A stretch of 16,958 nt of DNA from Candidatus Hydrogenedentota bacterium (GCA_022710255.1 JAKLHG010000018.1:1-16958); one strand, 5' to 3'. Positions 7,365-15,320 are shown, counted from the stretch's first letter. Numbers and translations are program-made. The notes: a model not told the origin generated them from the letters alone.

Positions 7365-7594
7365 AGCGCCAAGAGATAATGGGCGGCCTAATTCCAAGAC
7401 AAGGCCCCCAAAATCCGCACCTAAGAAACCGCCCTATCGGCATACGGTCAATAAGGACAAGAAATATAGAAGTGACATCTTGTCGGTTTGCATCAAGAAA
7501 AACAAGCGGACCGTAATCATGATGGAAGCGGCAAGATGCCGCTTCTACGTTCGCGCCATTCCTTACCTGCGGATTTGGGGGCCCCGTTTGTCTA
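7365..7594. other. Intergenic region with consecutive stem-loops
   Basis: The stretch after the VWA gene has no gene I can support. It contains GGGCGG (7381-7386) complementary to CCGCCC (7429-7434), GACAAGA (7456-7462) complementary to TCTTGTC (7478-7484), and the tight hairpin at 7523-7547. None is followed by a T-run. It may hold the 3' end of the operon transcript with processing or stability structures, a small RNA, or a dispersed hairpin repeat. Confidence 0.45.
7523..7547. repeat. Tight hairpin, possible dispersed REP-like element
   Basis: GAAGCGGCA (7525-7533) pairs perfectly with TGCCGCTTC (7537-7545) across a three-base loop AGA; a G-T wobble and a T-A pair extend it to 11 bp. There is no T-run, so it is not a standard terminator. 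Short GC-rich hairpins of this form often occur as dispersed intergenic repeats, but a second copy is not present in this window. Confidence 0.45.
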
Positions 7595-7624
7595 TTGACT
7601 CCCCTGCCCAAGGGCCGATATAAT
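7595..7624 (+). promoter_or_regulatory. Sigma-70-type promoter for the aminotransferase operon
   Basis: TTGACT (7595-7600) and TATAAT (7619-7624) are separated by 18 bases: the -10 is consensus and the -35 differs at one position. Transcription would start near 7631, giving an untranslated leader of about 60 bases before the ATG at 7690. This is the clearest promoter in the window and shows that the downstream genes form a transcription unit separate from the envelope operon. Confidence 0.75.
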
Positions 7625-7689
7625 GACGTTTCTTCATTATCACCGGGTAAAGAGACCTTTGCGTGTTTAAAGGAACCTTGGAAGCCGCT

Positions 7690-8865
7690 ATGTTTACCGC
7701 TGAACGCCTTACAAAAATACCGCCGTACCTGTTCATGACACTTCGTAATAAAATCAATACCGCCAAGGCGGCGGGCATTGATGTGATCAGCCTTGCCATC
7801 GGCGACCCGGTGGATGCGACCCCGGCCTGCGTGGTGGAAGCCCTGGCCGAGGCGGCCCGCGACAAGGCCAACCACCGCTACCCGACTGATGAGGAATGGG
7901 GCATGCTGGCGTTTCGTGAGGCCGTCGCGCGTTGGTATGCGCGGCGGTATGAAGTGAGACTGGACCCGAAGTCCGAAATTATCGCACTCATCGGCTCCAA
8001 GGAAGGCTGCCATCATTTCGCGCTTGGCGTGGTAAATCCGGGCGACCTGGTGCTGGTCACGGACCCCGGCTACCCCGGGTATAAACCGAGCATCTGGTTT
8101 GTCGGCGCGGAGCCCTGGCCCGTGCCCATGCGGGCGGAAAACCGCTTTTTACCCAACCTTGACGAGATTCCAGCCGATGTCGCACGTCGGGCCAAGGCGT
8201 TTTATCTGAATTACCCCAACAATCCGACGGGGGCCGTGGCGACGCCGGCGTTCTTGAACGAATTGGTCGCCTTCGCGCGGGATTATGACATCGCCATATG
8301 TTACGATAATCCCTATAGTGAAGTCGTGTTTGATGCCGAGCGGCTCAGTTTCCTGAACACCCCCGGCGCCAAGGAAGTAGGCGTAGAACTGAATTCCCTT
8401 TCCAAGCCCTACAATATGACGGGCTGGCGTATTGGCATGGCCAGCGGCAACCCGGAAATCATACGGGCCATCGCCGCGTCAAAATCCAACACCGACAGCG
8501 GCGTTTTCAATGCGGTTCAATATGCGGGCATTGAGGCACTGGACCGATGTGATGCGTTCATTGACGAGATGCTGGCCGTTTACGGCCGCCGGCGCGAAAA
8601 GGTATTGGCCTTATTGCACGAATTAGGCTGGCGGTTTGAGGTTCCCAGGGGCACCTTTTATCTTTGGGTTCCCGTGCCGGCGGGGTATACTTCCGCCGGA
8701 TTTTGCGATTTTGTCTTCGAAAGGGCCGCCGTGGTACTGGCGCCCGGCGCCGCATATGGCGTCAATGGCGAGGGATTTGTGCGATTCTCCCTGACGGTCG
8801 AAGATGACCGCCTGGAAGAGGCCCTGGCGCGCATGCGCACCGGTATCGGCCAGGTAACTTTTTAA
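7690..8865 (+). CDS. dapL: PLP-dependent class I/II aminotransferase, LL-diaminopimelate aminotransferase-like
   Basis: The 391-residue product is a fold-type I aminotransferase. The best match in pattern is LL-diaminopimelate aminotransferase, which converts tetrahydrodipicolinate to LL-diaminopimelate in one step for lysine and peptidoglycan synthesis. Support comes from the N-terminal RLTKIPPYLF, ISLAIGDPVDATP, the HRYPTDEEWGMLAFREAVARWY region, IALIGSKEG, DPGYPGYKP, FYLNYPNNPTGA and SLSKPYNMTGWRIG, where Lys239 should form the Schiff base with pyridoxal phosphate. The ATG at 7690 has GGAAG at 7680-7684 five bases upstream; an in-frame GTG at 7663 would add nine residues. Length is normal for the family. 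Other aminotransferases of this subgroup share several motifs, so aminotransferase is certain and DapL is likely but unproven. It is first in its operon. Confidence 0.85.
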   Translation: MFTAERLTKIPPYLFMTLRNKINTAKAAGIDVISLAIGDPVDATPACVVEALAEAARDKANHRYPTDEEWGMLAFREAVARWYARRYEVRLDPKSEIIALIGSKEGCHHFALGVVNPGDLVLVTDPGYPGYKPSIWFVGAEPWPVPMRAENRFLPNLDEIPADVARRAKAFYLNYPNNPTGAVATPAFLNELVAFARDYDIAICYDNPYSEVVFDAERLSFLNTPGAKEVGVELNSLSKPYNMTGWRIGMASGNPEIIRAIAASKSNTDSGVFNAVQYAGIEALDRCDAFIDEMLAVYGRRREKVLALLHELGWRFEVPRGTFYLWVPVPAGYTSAGFCDFVFERAAVVLAPGAAYGVNGEGFVRFSLTVEDDRLEEALARMRTGIGQVTF

Positions 8866-8889
8866 CGGAACAATACGGACTATAACGAT

Positions 8890-9333
8890 ATGAACGGACG
8901 TTTGGATTTTATTGAGCCTTCACAGATACGGATTATCCCGGCGGGTACGACCAAGCCGGAAGCCCTGAACATGCTGGTGGAGGCATTGAGCGGCAACCCG
9001 GCGATTACCGATTGCGAAGCACTGCGCAGGGCGCTACTGGAACGTGAGGCCATTCAGAGCACGGGACTGGGTAACGGCGTGGCAGTCCCTCATGTGCGCA
9101 TTCCCGAAGTGACCGAACTTACCATCGCCCTCGGCATCGCACCAGACGGCATTGAATTCGATGCCCTGGATAATAAACCGGTTCAAATCCTGGTGCTATT
9201 CGCCACGCCCAAGGATTCCAAGAAAAACTACCTGAGTTTGCTGGCGAAGGTCATGGTGGCGCTGCGCAATCGCACTACTTTCGCCTCGCTGGCCTCCTGC
9301 CACACGGTCGAAGAGGTCATTGCCCTGCTCTAG
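8890..9333 (+). CDS. PTS IIA domain protein (PtsN/fructose type)
   Basis: The 147-residue single-domain protein belongs to the EIIA fructose/mannitol/PtsN family, which accepts a phosphate on histidine from HPr or NPr. The phosphorylation site is visible in GNGVAVPHVR, with His68. The N-terminal pattern, with ALRRALLEREAIQSTGLGNG, and the later KPVQILVLFATPKDSKKNY are typical. Where many relatives carry a second histidine just before the LSLLAKV helix, this protein has Lys-Lys-Asn (Asn113), which may alter phosphotransfer. No EI, HPr, IIB or IIC gene is in the window, so a regulatory PtsN-like role is more likely than sugar import. It begins 24 bases after the aminotransferase gene, in the same operon. 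Confidence 0.9.
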   Translation: MNGRLDFIEPSQIRIIPAGTTKPEALNMLVEALSGNPAITDCEALRRALLEREAIQSTGLGNGVAVPHVRIPEVTELTIALGIAPDGIEFDALDNKPVQILVLFATPKDSKKNYLSLLAKVMVALRNRTTFASLASCHTVEEVIALL

Positions 9334-9484
9334 CCCTTGTACCGTCCAGTGGCCGGGAAATACAGCGGGGCGCACGGGAATACCGGGATTTGCCCCTGCG
9401 ACTACAGTGTGAATACCCGGATAAACCTCCGGTGGTGAGCCTGCCCCGCTTCGTAAACCCAAAGGTACAGGGAGCGCTTTTAAC
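9334..9484 (+). promoter_or_regulatory. Structured spacer that may couple translation of the next gene
   Basis: CCTTGTACC (9335-9343), starting one base after the PTS IIA stop codon, can pair with GGTACAGGG (9464-9472) in nine base pairs including one G-U. A second, nested helix joins AGCGGGGC (9364-9371) to GCCCCGCT (9443-9450) with eight perfect pairs. The outer helix covers most of AGGGAG (9469-9474), the likely ribosome binding site of the membrane protein starting at 9485. Ribosomes finishing the IIA gene would open the helix, so this may be translational coupling. It is a prediction by eye and no folding energy was computed. Confidence 0.35.
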
Positions 9485-10630
9485 ATGATACTGAATGCGC
9501 TGAAACGCACCTTTACAACCGTCGACCTCGAGTTGGACGCGGGCATTGCAGCCCGGACGGAAGGTGGTACGCCAAGTTATCTGAACGCCATTCGATGGTG
9601 GAATTTTATCGAAGCCTGGGCCATGTTCGCCCTCGTGATGGCTGTGGTCTGGTGCGAATACTGGCTCGACAAGCCGGACACGCAGGCATTCCGTCTGATA
9701 GTCGGCCTGCCCGGCGTACTCTGGATGTTCCTGCTCTCTCCGCTCGTCCATTACCGCTATGAAAAACAGGTCTTCTTATGGCCGGGACAGGAAAAGCACG
9801 GGCTCAGCCTGTACTTCTGGGAGTTCCGCGGGTTGGGCAATCCGGTACGCTATTACCGGGGCTGGCAAAACGAACGCCCACTGTTGCTTACATACTGGAA
9901 GACCGTTCTGGGCGTGCTGGTGTTCCTGTCAGCATTGTATATTTGTGCCGCCGTCACCTTCTGGACCGAAATCGACAACCGCTATGGGCAGTATTACGGC
10001 AACGCAATCGGTTCAAAGCTGTTATTTATCGCCGCCCTGTTTGTCTCCTTGAATTTGTTGTGGCTTTTTGTGGGGTTTCCCTTCATGCTGCGCCTCGACA
10101 ACTTTACGAAATGCCTGCGTTTTATCGCAGCGTTCCTGCTGGGCGGCTTCATTTTTATTTTACTGTTTAACCTATTCTTCCAGGTTGTGCTCGAACCGGT
10201 CCGCGGGGTGCTGGAATCCTGGTATTTCATCCGACTGCGCGGCGCACCGGCAGGTGAACGGATGGCCGTGCTGGCGGACCCTTTCGCCATCGGCGGTCAG
10301 TGGGCGGGCTATGTGACCTGGGGCTGGGTACAGCAGTTAATCTTCGCCGGTTACTTTGGCGTGCTGTTCAGCCGTGCGTTCCCCGTGGACACGTCGCGGT
10401 GGGAACTAACCAAGGCGTGCCTGTGCACGGCAACAGCGTTTTGCCTGGTCCATCTGCCCAATGTCTGGCTAATGGTATTCACCTTCCTGGGCGGTTTCCT
10501 GGGAACCTTCTTCTTCCTGCAAACCCATAACCTTTTCGCACTGGGCCTGTCGCACGGATTTTCCGGTTCGCTGTTGAATAAACTGACCCCCATTAATTTC
10601 AGCGTCGGCGCTGGGCAGATGCCCAGATAA
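9485..10630 (+). CDS. CPBP-like multi-pass membrane protein with degenerate active site
   Basis: The 381-residue protein has about eight hydrophobic segments, for example around residues 38-61, 78-98, 140-160, 180-200, 215-240 and 310-350. The C-terminal third matches the layout of CPBP (CAAX protease and bacteriocin-processing, Rce1/Abi) proteins: motif 1 appears as VQQLIFAGYFG (Gln283, Gln284), motif 2 as FCLVH (Phe319 to His323) and motif 3 as SHGFSG (His357). Active family members have EExxxR in motif 1 and HxxxN in motif 3; here both glutamates are glutamines, the arginine is alanine and the last asparagine is glycine. It is therefore probably not an active protease, or uses another chemistry. 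The start at 9485 is supported by AGGGAG at 9469-9474. It is third in the operon and its function is unknown. Confidence 0.75.
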   Translation: MILNALKRTFTTVDLELDAGIAARTEGGTPSYLNAIRWWNFIEAWAMFALVMAVVWCEYWLDKPDTQAFRLIVGLPGVLWMFLLSPLVHYRYEKQVFLWPGQEKHGLSLYFWEFRGLGNPVRYYRGWQNERPLLLTYWKTVLGVLVFLSALYICAAVTFWTEIDNRYGQYYGNAIGSKLLFIAALFVSLNLLWLFVGFPFMLRLDNFTKCLRFIAAFLLGGFIFILLFNLFFQVVLEPVRGVLESWYFIRLRGAPAGERMAVLADPFAIGGQWAGYVTWGWVQQLIFAGYFGVLFSRAFPVDTSRWELTKACLCTATAFCLVHLPNVWLMVFTFLGGFLGTFFFLQTHNLFALGLSHGFSGSLLNKLTPINFSVGAGQMPR

Positions 10631-10634
10631 CCTG

Positions 10635-10658
10635 GGCGGTGTCCGCCGCTCCCGTTTT
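10635..10658. terminator. Weak stem-loop between convergent genes
   Basis: GGCGG (10635-10639) pairs with CCGCC (10643-10647) around a three-base loop, followed by CCCGTTTT up to 10658. Only 27 bases separate the two convergent stop codons, so this short hairpin with a small T-run is the only candidate terminator for the plus-strand operon. The stem is short and the T-run poor. Confidence 0.3.
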
Positions 10659-12247
10659 CAGGGTTGCGCTTCCAGTGCCTGTTTTTCCCGTTCCTGTTTA
10701 AGGGCTTGCTGGAAGCCTTCGAGCGTGTCAAGGCGCGTCAGCCTGAACCCGACAACAGCGATACCGTCCCGGGCGGGCGCCAGGGCGCGCGAGAATCTGG
10801 AAGGCTGGTTCGCGCCGATAAAGGCGATGGTCTGCGTTCCGGCCTTCAGGTTGTGCGTATCGAGATATACCCAAACCGGGTCCATGCCCTTGGCGCCAAA
10901 ATCCATAGGCCCGCCAATAGCTGTGCCATTCAGGTAGGGCTGATACACGCCGCTCATGAGCGAGAACATGAATGCACCGTCCAACCGGTAGCGGCCATCC
11001 TTCTCTACCTCAAAATCGAATTCCAGCTTCCCTGTACCGATGTTGGGAAAATAAATAAGGGCAGGTTCCATGGGCACCACCAGCAGGGGGGGATCGGCAC
11101 GGAATGGCATTTCGGCGGCCATCATCATCTTACAGGGAGGCACCCGCTCCGCCAGTGGCGGGAACGGTTCATCCGTGGTGGCGGGCGGGTACTGATACCA
11201 GAAGGCTACGGAACTGACCCAGTCATACCGCTCTATAAAGCCGCCCACCTCGATCTCGGTCAAGGGAGCAGCTTCATCAAAAATGCTTCCCCGGTGTTCA
11301 ATTTCAACCCGCAGCGAGGTGTTAAAAGGGACTGGGTCCACGATATGCCAGCGATAGGCACTTACCCGGTCCCCCGCGATGACGCCTTCATAAAGCGGCA
11401 CGCCATGATAGGGAGTTGAAAATTCCCGAAAGCCCCAGGAATCATTGAAATAATCTTCCGTCCCCGTGCCGCGCAACTGCGGTTTCGCAGCGCCATCAAT
11501 ATAGAAGAAGTCATCCCCTTCCCCGAACCAGCCGGTTTCCATCTGTAGCACGGACAGAACCGTGCCCACATAATGGCCCTGCCCCTCCGTTTCCAGTATC
11601 CGGTAGTTGCCCGGCTGCGCCGGGCTTTCCTGATGGTAACGGGCGTGCAGATAACACGTATCCTCCGGCAGTTCCGGCACCTTTTGCCAGTTCAGATAGT
11701 AGTAAAAAGAATCCACCTTGAGCTCCGGATGGTCATTGGTTACTGTGACCTTGATGGACTCACGGAACGGCATCTGCCAGTAACAGACGCGGGATCGGCC
11801 ATTTGATGAGGTGACAACCGGCATTGAGGTAAACTGGCGTTCCGCACCGTGGCCCACACCGAAGAAATCCCCCAGGGGTACTTCCACTCCGGGCTTTTCC
11901 ATGCCGTCATAATAGACGCGCAACACCAGGGAACGCGCATAAAACGGATCATAGGATCCGACCGTATTCCAAAAGTGGGTTATGATGCCGGGCCCCGATT
12001 CCTCCATGAGTACCAGCGTGGCACCCGGTTCGATAGAACGTGCATCGCCGTTACGTTGAAGATCCTCATGACTGCTGCTGTCCCGGTGTGCCTCATACAT
12101 CTGCCTGTGGATGAGCGAACCTAATGCGCCCGTTTCTGTGGAGGCTACAGGGATATCCCCCTCCGCACGCGCCACCAAGGGGCTTGCTACTGTTAGCAGA
12201 GAAATTAATATTCCGATAGTCTTCTTTTTGGAAAGCCCATCAAACAT
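10658..12247 (-). CDS. Secreted DUF2961 / glycoside hydrolase family GH172 protein
   Basis: The 529-residue product starts with a clear signal peptide (K7-K8-K9, hydrophobic core 11-25, likely cut after ARA at 26-28). The mature part has the DUF2961 pattern: GIITHFWNT, VPLGDFFGVGHG, a central GTGTEDYFNDSWGF with Glu264, and YRWHIVDPVPF followed by VEIEHRGS. DUF2961 proteins are now classed as GH172, whose characterised members act on fructofuranose or D-arabinofuranose linkages; the glutamate of TGTEDYF is the best candidate nucleophile here. The substrate of this protein cannot be told from sequence. The last 150 residues look like a separate beta-rich domain. The start has AGGGA eight to nine bases upstream on the minus strand. 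It is the third gene of the minus-strand set, 31 bases after the peptidase gene, and is probably periplasmic or outer-surface. Confidence 0.88.
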   Translation of the reverse strand: MFDGLSKKKTIGILISLLTVASPLVARAEGDIPVASTETGALGSLIHRQMYEAHRDSSSHEDLQRNGDARSIEPGATLVLMEESGPGIITHFWNTVGSYDPFYARSLVLRVYYDGMEKPGVEVPLGDFFGVGHGAERQFTSMPVVTSSNGRSRVCYWQMPFRESIKVTVTNDHPELKVDSFYYYLNWQKVPELPEDTCYLHARYHQESPAQPGNYRILETEGQGHYVGTVLSVLQMETGWFGEGDDFFYIDGAAKPQLRGTGTEDYFNDSWGFREFSTPYHGVPLYEGVIAGDRVSAYRWHIVDPVPFNTSLRVEIEHRGSIFDEAAPLTEIEVGGFIERYDWVSSVAFWYQYPPATTDEPFPPLAERVPPCKMMMAAEMPFRADPPLLVVPMEPALIYFPNIGTGKLEFDFEVEKDGRYRLDGAFMFSLMSGVYQPYLNGTAIGGPMDFGAKGMDPVWVYLDTHNLKAGTQTIAFIGANQPSRFSRALAPARDGIAVVGFRLTRLDTLEGFQQALKQEREKQALEAQP

Positions 12248-12278
12248 AATTAATTCCCTTTCTTTTCCCCTAAAGCAT

Positions 12279-14084
12279 TTATAGCATATTTTCGAGTTCG
12301 GTTACAAGTTCCGCGAAAGTATGCATCGCTTCTTGCACCGGTTCCGGCCTGACCAGATCCACACCGGCGGCTTTAAGGGAATCCAAGGGATATTGCGACC
12401 CGCCCGCACTGAGGAAGGTGAGATAGCGCTCACGGTCGCGAGTACTCCCGTCCAGTACCTTTCTGGACATGCTAATGGCGGCGGAGAGTCCTGTAGCGTA
12501 TTTATACACGTAAAACGCGCGATAGAAATGGGGAATACGCAAACCTTCCAGTTCGAGTTCCGTGTCAATCACCATTTCCGTGCCGAAATAAGTATTGAGC
12601 AGCTCCCGATAAATGTGGCGGAAAACCTCCACCGTGAGAGGCTGCCCCGCTTCAGCGTTGGCATGGATGATTTTCTCAAATTCGGCGAACATGGTCTGCC
12701 GGATAATGGTGCCCCGGATTTCATCGATTTCTTTGTTGATGAGCAGTACGCGCTCCTTATCCGAGGCAGCATTCCGGCGCAGGTAATGCCCGAGGAGCTG
12801 CTCGTTGAACGTGGAAGCCACTTCAGCAAGTAGAATGGGGTAATGGGCATACTGGTAGGGTTGGGCGCGCATGCTGTACCAGGAGTGCATGGAATGCCCA
12901 GCTTCATGGGCGAGCGTAAATACGCTGTCCAGCACCGTAGTTTTGTAGTTCATGAGGATGTAGGGCATGCATCCATAACACCCGTAGGAAAAAGCGCCGC
13001 TGTGTTTGTTCCGGTTCTCATAGCGGTCCACCCACCGGTCGCGGGTCAGGCCGCGCCGCATGGTGTTGACATAAGCATCGCCCAGGGGCGCCATGGCTTC
13101 GCAGCACAAATCCACTGCCTGCGCATACGGAATATCCCGTTGCATGTTTGGCACAATGGCCGTGTAGGTATCGTAGAAATGCAGTTTTTTCAGGCCCATG
13201 ACGCGCTTCCGCAGCGCCAGGTACCGGTGAACGGCGGGCAGCGCTTCATGCACCGCATCGATCAAGGCATCATAGGCGGATACTGGCATCTTGTCGCCAA
13301 ACAGGGCCGCCTCCCGGGCGGAGGGATAGTTGCGCGCGCGGGCATGATAAATATCCTGCTGTACGGAGCCGCCCAGGGCGGCCGACAGCGTGTTTTTGTG
13401 GCCTTCCATGACGGCATAGTATTTTTGAAACGCTTCTTTACGCACGGCCCGCTTGGGCGATTCCAGCAGGGTGCGGAAAGAACTCTGGGTCAGCTCTATC
13501 CGCGCGCCCTGTTCATCGGTGACCTCTCCGAACTTCATATCGGCATCGCACAACTGATCAAATACCTTGGACGGTGTTTCGGCAACCTCGCCCTGCATGG
13601 CGAGCAGGCGTTCTTCCGATGGCGTGAGGATGTGGGAACGGTACCGCAACAGGCACTGGAGCATGAACCGGTATTCCTGAAGCAGGGGATGTTTCAGGAA
13701 GGCTGTCATGGTGGCCTTCGGGATTGCCTGTATTTCCGGATTGAAATAGCTGGAGGCCTCACCAATGCGCGTGGCCAGAAAGGAAAAACGCGCAACTTTA
13801 GCCTGGTAGTCCGGGTTGGCGATGTCTTCACTGTATTTCAGCTGGACATAAGCACCCGCCTTTTCCAGCTGCAGCCCCAGTTCATTACTGAAATCAAGGG
13901 CGCGCCGTAACTGTTTCACCGATCGACCCAGGGTGCCCCGGAAGGACTCTATTTCCGGCAGGCTTTTTTCAAGCCGTTTAAAAAGCCGTTCCCAAGCCGC
14001 CTCGCTCTTGAACATGGGGGTTAAATCCCACGTATCGCCCTCAGGCACTTTTGAACGCACCACGGGCGCTTTTAGTCTGGACAT
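12279..14084 (-). CDS. pepF: Oligoendopeptidase F family zinc metallopeptidase (M3)
   Basis: The 601-residue protein is a cytoplasmic M3B peptidase that cuts oligopeptides of intermediate length. The zinc site is complete: HEAGH at 393-397 in TLAHEAGHSMHSWYS, and the third ligand Glu421 in LLAEVASTFNE. The N-terminus (WDLTPMFKSEAAWERLFKRL) and the helical first 200 residues are typical of PepF, as is the total length of about 600. No signal peptide is present. On the minus strand GGGAG lies seven bases before the ATG at 14084. The gene sits 39 bases after the epimerase gene and 31 bases before the GH172 gene, all in one direction. Assignment to the family is very sure; the natural peptide substrates are unknown. 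Confidence 0.95.
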   Translation of the reverse strand: MSRLKAPVVRSKVPEGDTWDLTPMFKSEAAWERLFKRLEKSLPEIESFRGTLGRSVKQLRRALDFSNELGLQLEKAGAYVQLKYSEDIANPDYQAKVARFSFLATRIGEASSYFNPEIQAIPKATMTAFLKHPLLQEYRFMLQCLLRYRSHILTPSEERLLAMQGEVAETPSKVFDQLCDADMKFGEVTDEQGARIELTQSSFRTLLESPKRAVRKEAFQKYYAVMEGHKNTLSAALGGSVQQDIYHARARNYPSAREAALFGDKMPVSAYDALIDAVHEALPAVHRYLALRKRVMGLKKLHFYDTYTAIVPNMQRDIPYAQAVDLCCEAMAPLGDAYVNTMRRGLTRDRWVDRYENRNKHSGAFSYGCYGCMPYILMNYKTTVLDSVFTLAHEAGHSMHSWYSMRAQPYQYAHYPILLAEVASTFNEQLLGHYLRRNAASDKERVLLINKEIDEIRGTIIRQTMFAEFEKIIHANAEAGQPLTVEVFRHIYRELLNTYFGTEMVIDTELELEGLRIPHFYRAFYVYKYATGLSAAISMSRKVLDGSTRDRERYLTFLSAGGSQYPLDSLKAAGVDLVRPEPVQEAMHTFAELVTELENML

Positions 14085-14123
14085 GGTTATCTCCCGCGTT
14101 TAGGATTTCCGCAGCGTTTCAGT

Positions 14124-15320
14124 TCAGTCGGTCAAAAATCGGAAATGAGTCTGCGCATGGTACATCTGCCCCGGTCGTAACACGGTGGAGGGGAAGGTCT
14201 CCTGGTTGGGGGAATCGGGAAAATGCTGCGTTTCCAGGCAGAACCCGTTGCGGTGATTGTACACAGCGCCGCCCTTGCCGATATTGCTGCCGTCAAGGAA
14301 ATTGCCGCAATAAAACTGCACCCCGGGTTCCGTGGTATAGACTTCCAGAACGCGCCCCGTTTGGGGTTCGCGCACACGCGCCGCTTGTACGAATCTGCCT
14401 TTCGCATCCGCGTCCAGCACAAAGTTATGATCATAGCCCTTGCCGCGCACCAATTGTTCTTCTTCGGTATTAATGCGTGCGCCAATGGCTGCCGCCGTTC
14501 TGAAATCGAAGGGGGTACCCTCCACCGGACGCAGTTCGCCCGTGGGAATAAGCGTCTCGTCCACAGGGGTGAACCGGTCCGCAAAAAGGGTCAGTTCATG
14601 CGCCAGGATATCGCCCCCGTTATGGCCTTTCAGGTTGAAATAGCTGTGATTGGTCAGGTTCACGGGGGTAGGCGCATCGGTGACGGCCGTATATTCGATT
14701 TCCAAGGTTTTCGTGTTGGTAAGCCAGTAAGTTACCGTGCAGGAAAGATTGCCGGGATACCCCTCGTCCCCGTTCGGGCTGGTATGGGTCAGTTTCAACC
14801 CTACAGCGTCATCGCGTATCAACGGCTCGGCGGCCCACAGGGCCTTGTCAAAACCGCGCGCGCCGCCGTGAAGGTGGTTCGGCCCGTCATTCTTCGCCAG
14901 GGAGTACGTCTTACCGTCCAAAGTGAACTGCCCCCCGGCAATGCGATTTCCATAACGCCCGACTATGGCGCCGAAATAGGGGTGCTTCGCCGCATAGCCG
15001 CTCACATCATCAAAACCGAGCACGATATCAGCCATTTTACCGTTACGGTCCGGAGCCCACAGGGAAACGAGAATGCCGCCATAATTGGTTATGGTCGCTT
15101 TAAAATCAGACGCCGCAGCCAGCAGATACAAATCCGCCGCCGCGCCTTCGGGTGTCGTACCGAAAGGTCGTTTGTGAATGGTCATGGGCGCTTCGCTCCT
15201 TTGTTCGTTGCCACCACAGCAGCTTTGCACTTGTTCATAGTGAACCACCTGTTGTCCGTATGCCGCCGCAACCGCCATCAGTACCGCAACAAATACACAT
15301 CCCTTGTGCCCGGTCTTCAT
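14124..15320 (-). CDS. galM: Aldose 1-epimerase (mutarotase), with signal peptide
   Basis: The 398-residue product interconverts alpha and beta anomers of sugars such as galactose and glucose. Family motifs are complete: GRYGNR at 121-126, NHLHGG at 148-153, NHSYFNL with His225 (the expected general acid), KGYDHNFVLD, and FCLETQHFPDSPN with Glu363 (the expected base). The N-terminus is a signal peptide (core 8-20, likely cut after AYG at 20-22) followed by a 23-residue linker with two cysteines before the enzyme begins at Met46. The ATG at 15320 has AGGAAGG upstream. A second in-frame ATG at 15185 (Met46) is preceded by a strong AAAGGAG ten bases away and would give a cytoplasmic enzyme of standard length. 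The gene heads a likely operon with pepF and the GH172 gene. Enzyme family is certain; which start dominates is open. Confidence 0.93.
   Translation of the reverse strand: MKTGHKGCVFVAVLMAVAAAYGQQVVHYEQVQSCCGGNEQRSEAPMTIHKRPFGTTPEGAAADLYLLAAASDFKATITNYGGILVSLWAPDRNGKMADIVLGFDDVSGYAAKHPYFGAIVGRYGNRIAGGQFTLDGKTYSLAKNDGPNHLHGGARGFDKALWAAEPLIRDDAVGLKLTHTSPNGDEGYPGNLSCTVTYWLTNTKTLEIEYTAVTDAPTPVNLTNHSYFNLKGHNGGDILAHELTLFADRFTPVDETLIPTGELRPVEGTPFDFRTAAAIGARINTEEEQLVRGKGYDHNFVLDADAKGRFVQAARVREPQTGRVLEVYTTEPGVQFYCGNFLDGSNIGKGGAVYNHRNGFCLETQHFPDSPNQETFPSTVLRPGQMYHAQTHFRFLTD

Noticed and set aside
12843..13910. Plus-strand open frame of 355 codons opposite pepF
   Set aside because: The opposite strand encodes a complete PepF with HEAGH and all flanking motifs; the plus-strand translation matches nothing I know.
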